A stretch of 12,119 nt of DNA, from assembly GCA_903904275.1 (NCBI GenBank), contig CAIVBX010000111.1, positions 1 through 12,119 on the forward strand, read 5' to 3'. The DNA comes from an uncultured Pseudomonadota bacterium (GTDB lineage: Bacteria; Pseudomonadota; Gammaproteobacteria; Methylococcales; Methylomonadaceae). The position numbers and the translations under genes were made by a program. The first letter of the stretch is position 1. Every line of letters begins with the position of its first letter. Below are positions 1-7,477 of the stretch, piece by piece. The notes beneath the pieces were generated by a model, which was not told the origin of the DNA, made no database searches, and saw only the letters and a program-made list of their open reading frames with translations.

Positions 1-6
1 CCACCA
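1..6 (+). tRNA. Probable 3' end of an upstream tRNA (partial)
   Basis: The window opens with CCACCA, followed by a 7-nt spacer and then tRNA-Asp. CCACCA fits the last acceptor-stem bases, an A discriminator and an encoded CCA tail. E. coli tRNA-Val ends this way, and tRNA-Val/tRNA-Asp pairs are common in gammaproteobacteria. Only six bases are visible, so both the assignment and the amino acid are inference. Confidence 0.35.
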
Positions 7-13
7 CGACTTT

Positions 14-90
14 GGAGTGGTAGTTCAGTTGGTTAGAATACCGGCCTGTCACGCCGGTGGTCGCGGGTTCGAGTCCCGTCCGCTTCGCCA
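14..90 (+). tRNA. tRNA-Asp (anticodon GUC)
   Basis: This is a 77-nt tRNA with an encoded CCA end (88-90) and discriminator G. The acceptor stem GGAGTGG (14-20) pairs with CCGCTTC, including G-U wobbles. The anticodon stem CCGGC (41-45) pairs with GCCGG (53-57) around a 7-nt loop whose middle triplet GTC (48-50) is the Asp anticodon. The T-arm carries the canonical GGTTCGAGTCC. The sequence is nearly the same as E. coli tRNA-Asp apart from stem covariation. It is followed at once by an intrinsic terminator, so it is the last gene of its transcript, probably a tandem tRNA operon. Confidence 0.97.
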
Positions 91-96
91 ATATCT

Positions 97-133
97 AAAA
101 AACCTCGAACCTTTGGGTTCGAGGTTTTTTTTT
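97..133 (+). terminator. Intrinsic terminator after tRNA-Asp
   Basis: A 9-bp GC-containing stem CCTCGAACC (103-111) / GGTTCGAGG (116-124) encloses the tetraloop TTTG. It is followed by nine T residues (125-133) and preceded by six A residues (97-102) that extend the pairing. It starts 6 nt after the mature tRNA 3' end. Confidence 0.93.
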
Positions 134-168
134 GCTTACTAACAATGCGTTTTTCGAGGTAGCCCTTT

Positions 169-2046
169 ATGTTGACAAAAATTAGAGAAAAATCCCAAGG
201 TGCTTTTGCAGGTGTTATTTTAACCGTCATTTGTGTCCCATTCGTTTTATGGGGAATCAACAACTACATCAACGATGGGCAAGAAGCTCCCGTAGCCTCG
301 GTTGGCAAAAAAGATTTTTATCAACGCGATGTCAACAAAGCCTACGAAAAATATCAGCAAAGTTTAGGTGGTTTAGCTGTTGATGACGCATCAATGAAAT
401 CACAAGCTCTAAGCAAACTCATCAAAGACGAAGTATTATTACAATATGTTCATCAAAAAGGTTTAACCATTAGTGACGATGCAATTCGTGATTTTGTTCA
501 CAACTTGCCTTATTTTCAAACAGACGGAAAATTTGACGAAGCTAAATATAAATCCATGCTTTCATCACAACGCATGGCTTCACCAGAGTTTGTTGCACAA
601 ATCAAAAATGCACTGGTCATGGAACAATTCCAACAAAGCATTTTAAACAGCAGTTTTACAACACCTTACGATTTAGAACGTGTGTTTAAAATACAAAATC
701 AACAACGCGATGTTGAATACATTACGATTCCTGCAACTGCGTCAACAGAAATTCCTGGCAATGAAGCTATTAACGCTTATTACATGACGCATCAAGCACA
801 ATATCAAATTCCTGAACAAATGTCGGTGGAATATATCGAATTGACACTTGAAGACTTAGCAAAAACAATCGAAGTCACCGATGAAAAAATCAAAGCCTTT
901 TACGAAGAACAAAAAGCGCAATACAGCACGTTAGAACGTCGGAAGGTTGCACACATTTTGTTTGAAATTAACGATAAACAAGATGAAAAAACAGCGTTAG
1001 AAAAAGCAACAAAAGCGAAATCCGATTTAGCAAACAAAGATTTTTCTGCACTCGCAAAAGAATTATCAGACGATAAATTAACAGGTAAAGACGGCGGTGA
1101 TTTAGGTTTATTTAGTGCAGGCGTGATGGAAAAAGATTTTGATAATGTAGCTCAAGCATTAAAACAAGGCGAAGTTTCTGAACCTGTAAAATCAAAATTT
1201 GGTTATCACTTAATTAAAGTGACTGAATTAGCACCTGCTGAAATAAAACCTTTTGAAAGCGTCAAAGCCGAAGTCACAAAGGCTTATCAAAAATCACAAG
1301 CTGAAAATCTATTTTATCAACAAGGTGAAACATTGACTGAAACGGCTTATCAAAATTCGGATAATTTACAAGCTGCTGCAACACAATTAAATTTAACGAT
1401 TAAGAAAACAGGTTTATTTACGAAAATACAAGGCGAAGGCATTGCAGCTGAAGAAAAAGTTCGTAGCGTAGCGTTTAGTGACGAAGTTTTAAATGGCACA
1501 AATAGTACGCCGATTGAAGTAACTACAGACCATTTAGTCGTTTTACGATTGCTTGAACACAAAGCTGCTGAAAATAAACCATTAGAACAAGTTAAAACCG
1601 AAATTATCAAAGCTGTTCAAGCAGAACAAGCTCAACAAAAAGTAATTGAAACAGCAAAAACAATTAAATCAAAATTGCTTTCTGGTGAAACACTTACAAA
1701 AGTAGCCGCTGATTACAAATTACCTGTACAAAAAGAAACAGGTTTAACACGCATGAAAAAAGATTTTAATGTGGTGTTAAATGAGGCAATTTTCAAAGCT
1801 GCAAAACCCATCGGTGATAAACCGACAATTTTCACTGTCGAATTAGCGGCGCGTGAACAAGCCGTTGTAAGTTTATCGAAAGTTCAAGAAGGCACCATGA
1901 CGGATGAAGATAAAAAACGTATTGATATGGCGAAGAAAAACATTTCAAAAGCCATCGGCGACAGCGAATTTAATGCGCTGATTAACTCATTTGAAGAAAA
2001 AGCGGATATTGAAATCAATTTACCAACAACTCCTGCACAACAATAA
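169..2046 (+). CDS. ppiD: PpiD, membrane-anchored periplasmic folding chaperone / peptidyl-prolyl isomerase
   Basis: The 625-residue product is almost the length of E. coli PpiD (623). The N-terminus has a few cytoplasmic residues, then one hydrophobic segment at about 11-31 (GAFAGVILTVICVPFVLWGI), which is a signal anchor. A SurA_N-like chaperone region follows at about 32-180. A parvulin rotamase domain spans about 257-353, recognisable from RRKVAHILF (H262) and the closing FGYHLIKV (344-351). A second, degenerate parvulin-like region fills the C-terminal part. PpiD family proteins sit in the inner membrane facing the periplasm, near the SecYEG translocon, and help newly exported outer-membrane proteins fold; the E. 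coli rotamase domain is reported to have little or no activity. The ATG at 169 has GAGGT at 156-160, 8 nt upstream. Only 35 nt separate the tRNA terminator from the start, so any private promoter must overlap the terminator. The gene ends at a shared convergent terminator. Confidence 0.95.
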   Translation: MLTKIREKSQGAFAGVILTVICVPFVLWGINNYINDGQEAPVASVGKKDFYQRDVNKAYEKYQQSLGGLAVDDASMKSQALSKLIKDEVLLQYVHQKGLTISDDAIRDFVHNLPYFQTDGKFDEAKYKSMLSSQRMASPEFVAQIKNALVMEQFQQSILNSSFTTPYDLERVFKIQNQQRDVEYITIPATASTEIPGNEAINAYYMTHQAQYQIPEQMSVEYIELTLEDLAKTIEVTDEKIKAFYEEQKAQYSTLERRKVAHILFEINDKQDEKTALEKATKAKSDLANKDFSALAKELSDDKLTGKDGGDLGLFSAGVMEKDFDNVAQALKQGEVSEPVKSKFGYHLIKVTELAPAEIKPFESVKAEVTKAYQKSQAENLFYQQGETLTETAYQNSDNLQAAATQLNLTIKKTGLFTKIQGEGIAAEEKVRSVAFSDEVLNGTNSTPIEVTTDHLVVLRLLEHKAAENKPLEQVKTEIIKAVQAEQAQQKVIETAKTIKSKLLSGETLTKVAADYKLPVQKETGLTRMKKDFNVVLNEAIFKAAKPIGDKPTIFTVELAAREQAVVSLSKVQEGTMTDEDKKRIDMAKKNISKAIGDSEFNALINSFEEKADIEINLPTTPAQQ

Positions 2047-2060
2047 ATTTAGTCGGCAAC

Positions 2061-2101
2061 AAAAAGCCCTGATTTGCAACAAAGCGAATAAGGGCTTTTT
2101 T
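2061..2101. terminator. Bidirectional terminator between convergent ppiD and valS
   Basis: The perfect 10-bp outer stem AAAAAGCCCT (2061-2070) / AGGGCTTTTT (2091-2100) continues after one mismatch into an inner 6-bp stem ATTTGC (2072-2077) / GCGAAT (2084-2089) with loop AACAAA. A-runs on one side and T-runs on the other give a U-tail on either strand. It starts 14 nt after the ppiD stop and ends 14 nt before the valS stop. Confidence 0.93.
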
Positions 2102-2115
2102 GTAGATTTTGAAAA

Positions 2116-4914
2116 TTACAACGCGCTAATTTTAACGTGTTGTGCTTGCAGATTTCCAAGCGTCGATTGCAATTCAGCCAAACGCGCTCGTTCTTTTTCA
2201 AGCACAGCTGCGGGAGCTTTTTCAACGAATGACGGATTACTCAATTTCACTTCAATACGTTCTAACTCAGTTTGGATTTTCAAAACTTCTTTATCCAAAC
2301 GTGCCAATTCAGCCGTTTTATCAATCAAGCCAGCAATCGGAATCAAAATTTGCATTTCACCCACAATCGCAATTGCTGATTCAGGTGCAACGTCATCAGG
2401 ATTTAACCACGTTATGGTTTCTAAACGCGCCAATCTATTCAAATAAACACGATTGGTTTCTAAACGTTCTGCATCTTGTGGCGAACCATGTTGCAATAAA
2501 ACAGGTAATGGTTTGCTTGGCGCAATGTTCATTTCGCCGCGAATTCGACGCACACCTAAAATTACCGCCATGAGCCAATCGGTATTTTGAACAGCTTCCT
2601 TATCAATCTTAGACTCGTCCGAAATCGGATAAGGCTGCAACATAATCGTGTCGCCTTCAACGCCAGCCAATGGCGCGACACGTTGCCAGATTTCTTCGGT
2701 GATAAATGGAATAATCGGGTGAGCTAAACGTAAAATGGTTTCCAAAACATGCAACAACGTTTTGCGTGTGCCACGTTGCAAGGCTTCGTTATCCGATTGC
2801 AACGCAACTTTCGTTAATTCCAAATACCAATCGCAGTATTCATTCCAAGTAAAATCGTAAATTGCTTGCGCCGCCAAATCGAAACGGTAGTTATCGATTG
2901 CGTGGCTAGTCGTTGAAATCACTTGATTTAAACGCGCCACAATCCAACGGTCAACGTGTGAAAATTCACATTCGCCCGTCAAACCACAATCGTGTTCTTC
3001 GGTGTTCATCAACACATAACGCGCCGCATTCCACAGTTTGTTACAGAAATTGCGATAACCTTCGGTGCGAGCCAAATCAAACCGAATATCACGCCCTGTT
3101 GAAGCAAGCGACGCAAAGGTAAAACGCAACGCATCTGTGCCGTAAGATTGAATCCCATCAGGGAATTGTTTGCGTGTAGCTTGTTCGATTTTTTTCGCGT
3201 ATTGCGGTTGCATCATGCCTGAGGTGCGTTTTGCCACTAATGCTTCTAAATCGATGCCATCGATAATATCAATTGGGTCTAACACGTTACCTTTCGATTT
3301 GGACATTTTTTGCCCTTCGGCATCACGCACCAAACCATGAATGTAGACTTCTTTGAATGGCACTTCGCCACGGAATTTCAAGCCCATCATAATCATCCGC
3401 GCCACCCAGAAGAAAATAATGTCAAAACCTGTGACTAAAACGCTAGTCGGATAAAAGGTTTTTAAATAATCAGGTTCGTTTTTACCATCCCAACCCAATG
3501 TCGAGAACGGCCATAATGCTGACGAAAACCAAGTATCTAAAACGTCTTCGTCTTGTTTTAATGGGTAATCCTCAGGCAAATTATGTTTTTCACGAATTGC
3601 CGCTTCAGAATTACCGACGTAGATATTGCCTTTGTCGTCATACCACGCAGGAATACGATGTCCCCACCAAATTTGGCGCGAAATACACCAATCTTGAATG
3701 TTTCGCATCCACTCGAAATAAGTGTTTTTCCAATTATCAGGAACAAATTTAATATCGCCATTTTCAACGGCGGCAATCGCAGGTTCAGCAAGTGGCGCAA
3801 CTTTTACATACCATTGGTCAGTTAAAAAGGGTTCGATAACGCTTTGACTACGGTCGCCGCGTGGTGTCATCAATTTATGGTCGGCGATTTTTTCAAGTAA
3901 CCCCGCCGCTTCAAAATCTGCAACGATTTGTTTGCGTGCTTCAAAACGGTCTAGCCCACGGTATTTTTCAGGCACGAGCGCATCATCATTGATGCTGGCG
4001 TTGACGGTTAAAATGTTAATCAAACCGCCGTGTGGTAAATCTTGAATTGCCGATGTGTGACGATGGCGCGTCCAGACTTCGTAATCGTTGAAATCGTGAG
4101 CAGGCGTGATTTTTACACAACCTGTTCCAAATTCGGGATCAACATATTCGTCAGCAATAATCGGAATTCGACGACCTGTTAAAGGCAATTCCACAAATTC
4201 GCCGAGCAAATGTTTATAACGGTCATCGTTTGGATGAATCGCCACCGCCGCATCGCCGAGCATGGTTTCAGGTCGTGTGGTTGCTACGATTAAATGCCCC
4301 TGACCATTCGATAACGGATAACGCAAATGCCACATAAAACCGTTTTCTTCTTCGGATAACACTTCTAAATCCGAAACCGCCGTGTGCAAAACAGGATCCC
4401 AATTCACCAAACGTTTGCCGCGATAAATTAAGCCTTCTTCGTATAATTTAATGAAAACTTCTTGCACCGCGCCAGACATGCCTTCGTCCATCGTGAAACG
4501 TTCGCGTGACCAATCGAGCGATGAACCCATGCGACGTAATTGGCGGGTAATTGTGCCGCCTGATTCGCCTTTCCATTCCCAGATTTTTTCGATGAATTTT
4601 TCACGTCCGTAATCGTGGCGCGTTTTACCTTCGGCATTGCAAAGACGCTCGACCACCATTTGTGTGGCAATCCCCGCGTGGTCAGTTCCCGCTTGCCAAA
4701 GTGTGTTACAGCCTTTCATACGGTGATAACGTGTCAGCGCATCCATAATCGTGTCTTGAAACGCATGACCCATATGCAAACTGCCTGTGACGTTTGGCGG
4801 TGGAATCATGATGCAATACGGTTCACCTTCGCCAGATGGCGCAAAATACTGTTTGCTTTCCCAATTTTCGTACCAACGTTGTTCAATATCGTGTGGGGCG
4901 TAAGTTTTTTCCAT
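2116..4914 (-). CDS. valS: Valyl-tRNA synthetase
   Basis: This 932-residue class I aminoacyl-tRNA synthetase charges tRNA-Val in the cytoplasm (E. coli ValS has 951). The class I signature PNVTGSLHMGH ends at residue 50 (HMGH 47-50), and KMSKS lies at 536-540. Between them is the CP1 editing domain that hydrolyses Thr-tRNA-Val, with ATTRPETMLGD (211-221) and TPAHDFNDY (270-278). The Rossmann core also shows GTDHAGIATQ (76-85). An anticodon-binding alpha-helical domain follows, and the last ~65 residues are a charged coiled coil (LDKEVLKIQTELERIEVKL region), the ValS tRNA-binding arm. The start at 4914 is the expected N-terminus (MEKTYAPHDIE), though its purine-rich ribosome site (AAAGAGA, about 4926-4932) is weak and rather distant. 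The gene appears monocistronic: the upstream gene is cut off by a strong terminator. No holC or pepA, often adjacent in gammaproteobacteria, is present. Confidence 0.98.
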   Translation of the reverse strand: MEKTYAPHDIEQRWYENWESKQYFAPSGEGEPYCIMIPPPNVTGSLHMGHAFQDTIMDALTRYHRMKGCNTLWQAGTDHAGIATQMVVERLCNAEGKTRHDYGREKFIEKIWEWKGESGGTITRQLRRMGSSLDWSRERFTMDEGMSGAVQEVFIKLYEEGLIYRGKRLVNWDPVLHTAVSDLEVLSEEENGFMWHLRYPLSNGQGHLIVATTRPETMLGDAAVAIHPNDDRYKHLLGEFVELPLTGRRIPIIADEYVDPEFGTGCVKITPAHDFNDYEVWTRHRHTSAIQDLPHGGLINILTVNASINDDALVPEKYRGLDRFEARKQIVADFEAAGLLEKIADHKLMTPRGDRSQSVIEPFLTDQWYVKVAPLAEPAIAAVENGDIKFVPDNWKNTYFEWMRNIQDWCISRQIWWGHRIPAWYDDKGNIYVGNSEAAIREKHNLPEDYPLKQDEDVLDTWFSSALWPFSTLGWDGKNEPDYLKTFYPTSVLVTGFDIIFFWVARMIMMGLKFRGEVPFKEVYIHGLVRDAEGQKMSKSKGNVLDPIDIIDGIDLEALVAKRTSGMMQPQYAKKIEQATRKQFPDGIQSYGTDALRFTFASLASTGRDIRFDLARTEGYRNFCNKLWNAARYVLMNTEEHDCGLTGECEFSHVDRWIVARLNQVISTTSHAIDNYRFDLAAQAIYDFTWNEYCDWYLELTKVALQSDNEALQRGTRKTLLHVLETILRLAHPIIPFITEEIWQRVAPLAGVEGDTIMLQPYPISDESKIDKEAVQNTDWLMAVILGVRRIRGEMNIAPSKPLPVLLQHGSPQDAERLETNRVYLNRLARLETITWLNPDDVAPESAIAIVGEMQILIPIAGLIDKTAELARLDKEVLKIQTELERIEVKLSNPSFVEKAPAAVLEKERARLAELQSTLGNLQAQHVKISAL

Positions 4915-4947
4915 AATTTTGTGAATCTCTTTTGGTGTTTAAAAAAT

Positions 4948-5009
4948 AGCTTTTGAGAGCTTGTTTGTTGTGACGTTGAAGCCAATTATACAGCACCAAC
5001 TCAAAAGCT
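4948..5009. repeat. 10-bp inverted repeat flanking the predicted valS promoter
   Basis: AGCTTTTGAG (4948-4957) and CTCAAAAGCT (5000-5009) are perfect inverted copies 42 bp apart. The symmetry centre, about 4978, coincides with the transcription start predicted from the TATAAT box. Because the start lies between the arms, a valS transcript would contain only one arm, so any role would be at the DNA level. It may be coincidence. Confidence 0.45.
4985..4990 (-). promoter_or_regulatory. Candidate -10 box of the valS promoter
   Basis: The minus strand reads a perfect TATAAT here, predicting transcription from about 4978 and a leader of about 64 nt before the valS ATG. No good -35 hexamer is seen at 16-18 bp spacing, so the call rests mainly on the -10 and its position in the only intergenic space upstream of valS. 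A 10-bp inverted repeat flanks it. Confidence 0.45.
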
Positions 5010-5085
5010 GATTTCTTGATTTAAATTTCATGGGAATAAAAAAAGTAGATTTTATGGTTGAATTCTTTGTTGACGAAGTAATATG

Positions 5086-5124
5086 AAAAAAGCCCTGACT
5101 GCATAATGCAATCAGAGCTTTTAA
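5086..5124 (-). terminator. Intrinsic terminator downstream of fdh
   Basis: On the minus strand, a stem of about 16 bp closes on a TTA loop: AAAAGCTCTGATTGCA pairs with TGCAGTCAGGGCTTTT through two G-U pairs. It runs into six T residues. It lies about 23 nt after the fdh stop and closes the minus-strand gene run before valS. On the plus strand the tail is less T-rich, so it should act mainly on fdh. Confidence 0.92.
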
Positions 5125-5146
5125 TTTAGGCGGAAAGTTAAACTGC

Positions 5147-6346
5147 TTATTTTTTGAAATTCTTAGCTTCTTCTGAACCGCCTGTCGCATTCCCTTTGCT
5201 GTAAGAATGTGCGCCAACGCCCGCTAAACCGCCATCTTTAACGATTAAATACTCATCACGAATCGGACGATTTTCAAAATAGCATTCTAAAATTTCACGA
5301 ACACCTGCTGCATAACGCGCTTGTGCCGATAAACTTGTGCCTGAAATGTGTGGTGTCATGCCATGATTTGGCATGGTGCGCCAAGGGTGGTTATTTGGTG
5401 CAGGCTGTGGAAACCATACGTCACCTGCATAACCCGCTAATTGACCACTTTCTAACGCATCAACGATTGCGTCACGGTCGCAAAGTTTGCCGCGTGCGGT
5501 ATTGACTAAGTAAGTCCCACGTTTAAAGGATTTCAATGTTTCAGCATTTACCATGTGTTCCGTTTCTGGATGCAATGGGCAATTCAATGTCACTACGTCA
5601 CACACTTTTGCCAAACTTTCTAAATTTTCATGGTAGGTCAAGTTCAATTCTTGTTCGACTTCCGCTGATAAACGATGACGGTCTGCGTAATGCAAATTCA
5701 CCCCAAATGGTTTGAGCAAACGTAAAACACGCAAACCAATACGACCTGCGGCAACTGTTCCAACCGTCATGGCTTCTAAATCATAAGAACGCGATACACA
5801 ATCAGCGATATTCCAACCGCCTTTTAATACCCAATTGTGCGACGGAATGAAATTACGAACTAATGCCAAAATTGACATCACAACGTGTTCAGCCACGGCA
5901 TTACTGTTGCAATAAGTCACTTCAGCAACGGTAATGTTATTTTCGATGGCGGCTTGCAAATCGGTGTGGTCAGAACCAATCCCTGCGGTGACAATCATTT
6001 TCAATTTTTTGGCTTTCGCAATCCGTTCAGCTGTCATATATGCAGGCCAGAATGGTTGTGAAATCACGATTTCAGCATCGTGTAATTCACGGTCTAAAAC
6101 GCTGTCTTCACCGTCTTTGCTAGAGGTAACGATTAAAGTATGACCATTTGATTCAAGATATTTACGCAAGCCTAATTCGCCAGAAACGCTACCTAATAAT
6201 TCGCCAGATTTGAAATCAACGGCTTTTGGTGTTGGTAAGGTTTGACCATCAGGATAAATTTCAGGTTGTGGCACGTCATCACGCGCGTAAGAAGTTGGAT
6301 AACCGTTAATTGGGTCGTCGTAGAGTACACAAACAATTTTTGCCAT
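5147..6346 (-). CDS. fdh: NAD-dependent formate dehydrogenase
   Basis: The enzyme oxidises formate to CO2 while reducing NAD+ to NADH, in the cytoplasm and without metals (D-2-hydroxyacid dehydrogenase superfamily). The 399 residues align throughout with Pseudomonas sp. 101 FDH as I remember it. Numbered with Met1, one above the mature Pseudomonas numbering, the key residues are in place: formate-site PFWPA (98-102), I123 and N147; nucleotide-binding loop GTVAAGRIG (196-204); D222, which favours NAD+ over NADP+; C256; R285; and the catalytic pair Q314 and H333. The C-terminal motif GAHSYSKGNATGGSEEA typical of the bacterial enzymes is kept. The ATG at 6346 has TAAGGA at 6355-6360, 8 nt away. 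A LysR-type regulator gene lies 109 bp upstream in the same direction, and the gap holds a T-N11-A inverted repeat. Likely role: energy gain or formate removal in C1 metabolism. Confidence 0.96.
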   Translation of the reverse strand: MAKIVCVLYDDPINGYPTSYARDDVPQPEIYPDGQTLPTPKAVDFKSGELLGSVSGELGLRKYLESNGHTLIVTSSKDGEDSVLDRELHDAEIVISQPFWPAYMTAERIAKAKKLKMIVTAGIGSDHTDLQAAIENNITVAEVTYCNSNAVAEHVVMSILALVRNFIPSHNWVLKGGWNIADCVSRSYDLEAMTVGTVAAGRIGLRVLRLLKPFGVNLHYADRHRLSAEVEQELNLTYHENLESLAKVCDVVTLNCPLHPETEHMVNAETLKSFKRGTYLVNTARGKLCDRDAIVDALESGQLAGYAGDVWFPQPAPNNHPWRTMPNHGMTPHISGTSLSAQARYAAGVREILECYFENRPIRDEYLIVKDGGLAGVGAHSYSKGNATGGSEEAKNFKK

Positions 6347-6384
6347 TTTCTTTGTCCTTATAGTTTTATCATTTTTAGAAATTC

Positions 6385-6401
6385 CCTAGGAGAAGTCTAG
6401 G
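6385..6401. promoter_or_regulatory. Candidate LysR-type operator upstream of fdh
   Basis: CCTAG (6385-6389), 7 nt, CTAGG (6397-6401) form an inverted repeat centred at 6393, about 47 bp upstream of the fdh ATG. T6387 and A6399 are exactly 11 bases apart, matching the T-N11-A rule for LysR-type regulator boxes. A LysR-family gene is immediately next to it. No convincing -35/-10 pair was found nearby, so its position relative to the promoter is unknown. Confidence 0.45.
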
Positions 6402-6455
6402 TGGCAGTATTGTTGTGTTTCTTAAAAAAGTTCTCTAATTGATTATTTCAATAGA

Positions 6456-7367
6456 CTAATAGACAAAATCTATTAAGGCATCAAAACGCGCTTGTAAATT
6501 TAGCTTTTTGGCAAGATGCCACGTTGCTTGTTGCACAGGCATTTCTAAATGTTCACGTCGAGCAACTAAACCAATCTCGCGTGAAAGTGTTGGTGTTAAA
6601 GGAACAGCGGTAACTTCTTGACGCATTTCAATCAAAGCTAAAAGACTATGCGGCACAATGGCAAACAATCCCGCACAACGAACATGAGCATAAAGCGCGA
6701 AAATAGAATCTGTTTCGACAATAACGTTTGGTTTCACATTCGCCTCTCTAAAAGCGGCATCAATCAATTGTCTATTTTGCATATTCGTTGTGAGCAAACA
6801 CAACGGTAATTTCGAGGCTTCTTGCCAAGTCAGTGATTTTTTCAGCGTATCGGATTCAAGTTGGCGTGCTAATAAAACATGGCGTTCTTGATACAACGGC
6901 AACGTTTTGAAACCTTTTAAACGTGGGTCATTTAAATAGGTTAAACCAAAATCCAGTTCAAATGAATCGAGTTGATGGATAATTTTTTCAGCGCATTGTG
7001 AAAAAATTTGAAATCGAATGTGAGGATGATTTTCTCTGTACGATTCTGTCAATAATGGAACGACAGCTAACGTAGTAGGAATTGCGCCAATTTTTAATTG
7101 CCCCGCTAATTGTTCTTTGCACAGCGCGGCTTCTTGTTTTAAAGCATCCCAATTTGAAGATAAACGTTGTGCATGAGCCAGTATCCGTTCACCTTCTAGC
7201 GTTAAACCGACAAATTTCTGTCCACGTTTAAATAATGTAACGCCTAATTCATCTTCTAAATGTTGGATTGCGGAACTTAATGTAGGTTGAGAAACATGAC
7301 ACGCCTCAGCAGCACGCCTGAAATGTTTAATTTTTGCCAGTGTAATTAGATAATCAATTTTTCGCAC
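6456..7367 (-). CDS. LysR-family transcriptional regulator, probable regulator of fdh
   Basis: This is a 303-residue LysR-type regulator of normal length. The N-terminal winged helix-turn-helix covers about residues 1-60; FRRAAEACHVSQPTLSSAI (16-34) is the helix-turn-helix, followed by the conserved LEDELGVTLFKR. A linker helix leads into a periplasmic-binding-protein-like effector domain at about 90-295 (LKIGAIPTTLAVVPLL onward). Translation starts with GTG at 7367: AAGGA at 7376-7380 sits 8 nt upstream, and the next codons give the standard family N-terminus RKIDYLITLAKIKHF. It stops 109 bp before fdh on the same strand, with a T-N11-A site between. LysR-type regulators are known next to formate dehydrogenase genes (for example FdsR in Cupriavidus), so control of fdh is likely, but the ligand and the direction of control are inference. 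Confidence 0.93.
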   Translation of the reverse strand: MRKIDYLITLAKIKHFRRAAEACHVSQPTLSSAIQHLEDELGVTLFKRGQKFVGLTLEGERILAHAQRLSSNWDALKQEAALCKEQLAGQLKIGAIPTTLAVVPLLTESYRENHPHIRFQIFSQCAEKIIHQLDSFELDFGLTYLNDPRLKGFKTLPLYQERHVLLARQLESDTLKKSLTWQEASKLPLCLLTTNMQNRQLIDAAFREANVKPNVIVETDSIFALYAHVRCAGLFAIVPHSLLALIEMRQEVTAVPLTPTLSREIGLVARREHLEMPVQQATWHLAKKLNLQARFDALIDFVY

Positions 7368-7375
7368 AATTCACG

Positions 7376-7380
7376 TCCTT
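7376..7380 (-). promoter_or_regulatory. Ribosome binding site fixing the GTG start of the LysR gene
   Basis: AAGGA on the minus strand lies 8 nt upstream of the GTG at 7367-7365. Starting there gives the complete LysR-family N-terminus, which supports GTG as the real initiation codon. Confidence 0.75.
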
Positions 7381-7477
7381 CGTTATTTACTTAACAACAT
7401 AACCAAATTTTTTGAAGAGTACGGTAAAATCCTGTGTGACGCAATTAAGCAAACATTAGAAAAATTCGCTATAAAAA

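Noticed and set aside
33..263. 76-codon open frame on the minus strand containing DGTRTRDHRRDRPVF
   Set aside because: It is antisense to tRNA-Asp and overlaps the ppiD start. The peptide is the familiar spurious translation of tRNA genes.
2142..4956. Several plus-strand open frames of 69-151 codons opposite valS
   Set aside because: They are antisense shadows of valS, whose full motif set is on the minus strand. None has a recognisable domain or a good ribosome site.
5030..5086. 18-codon plus-strand frame (starts MGIKKVDFMVEF) ending at the fdh terminator
   Set aside because: It has no Shine-Dalgarno sequence and no promoter, and it lies in the short gap behind fdh. A frame this short is expected by chance.
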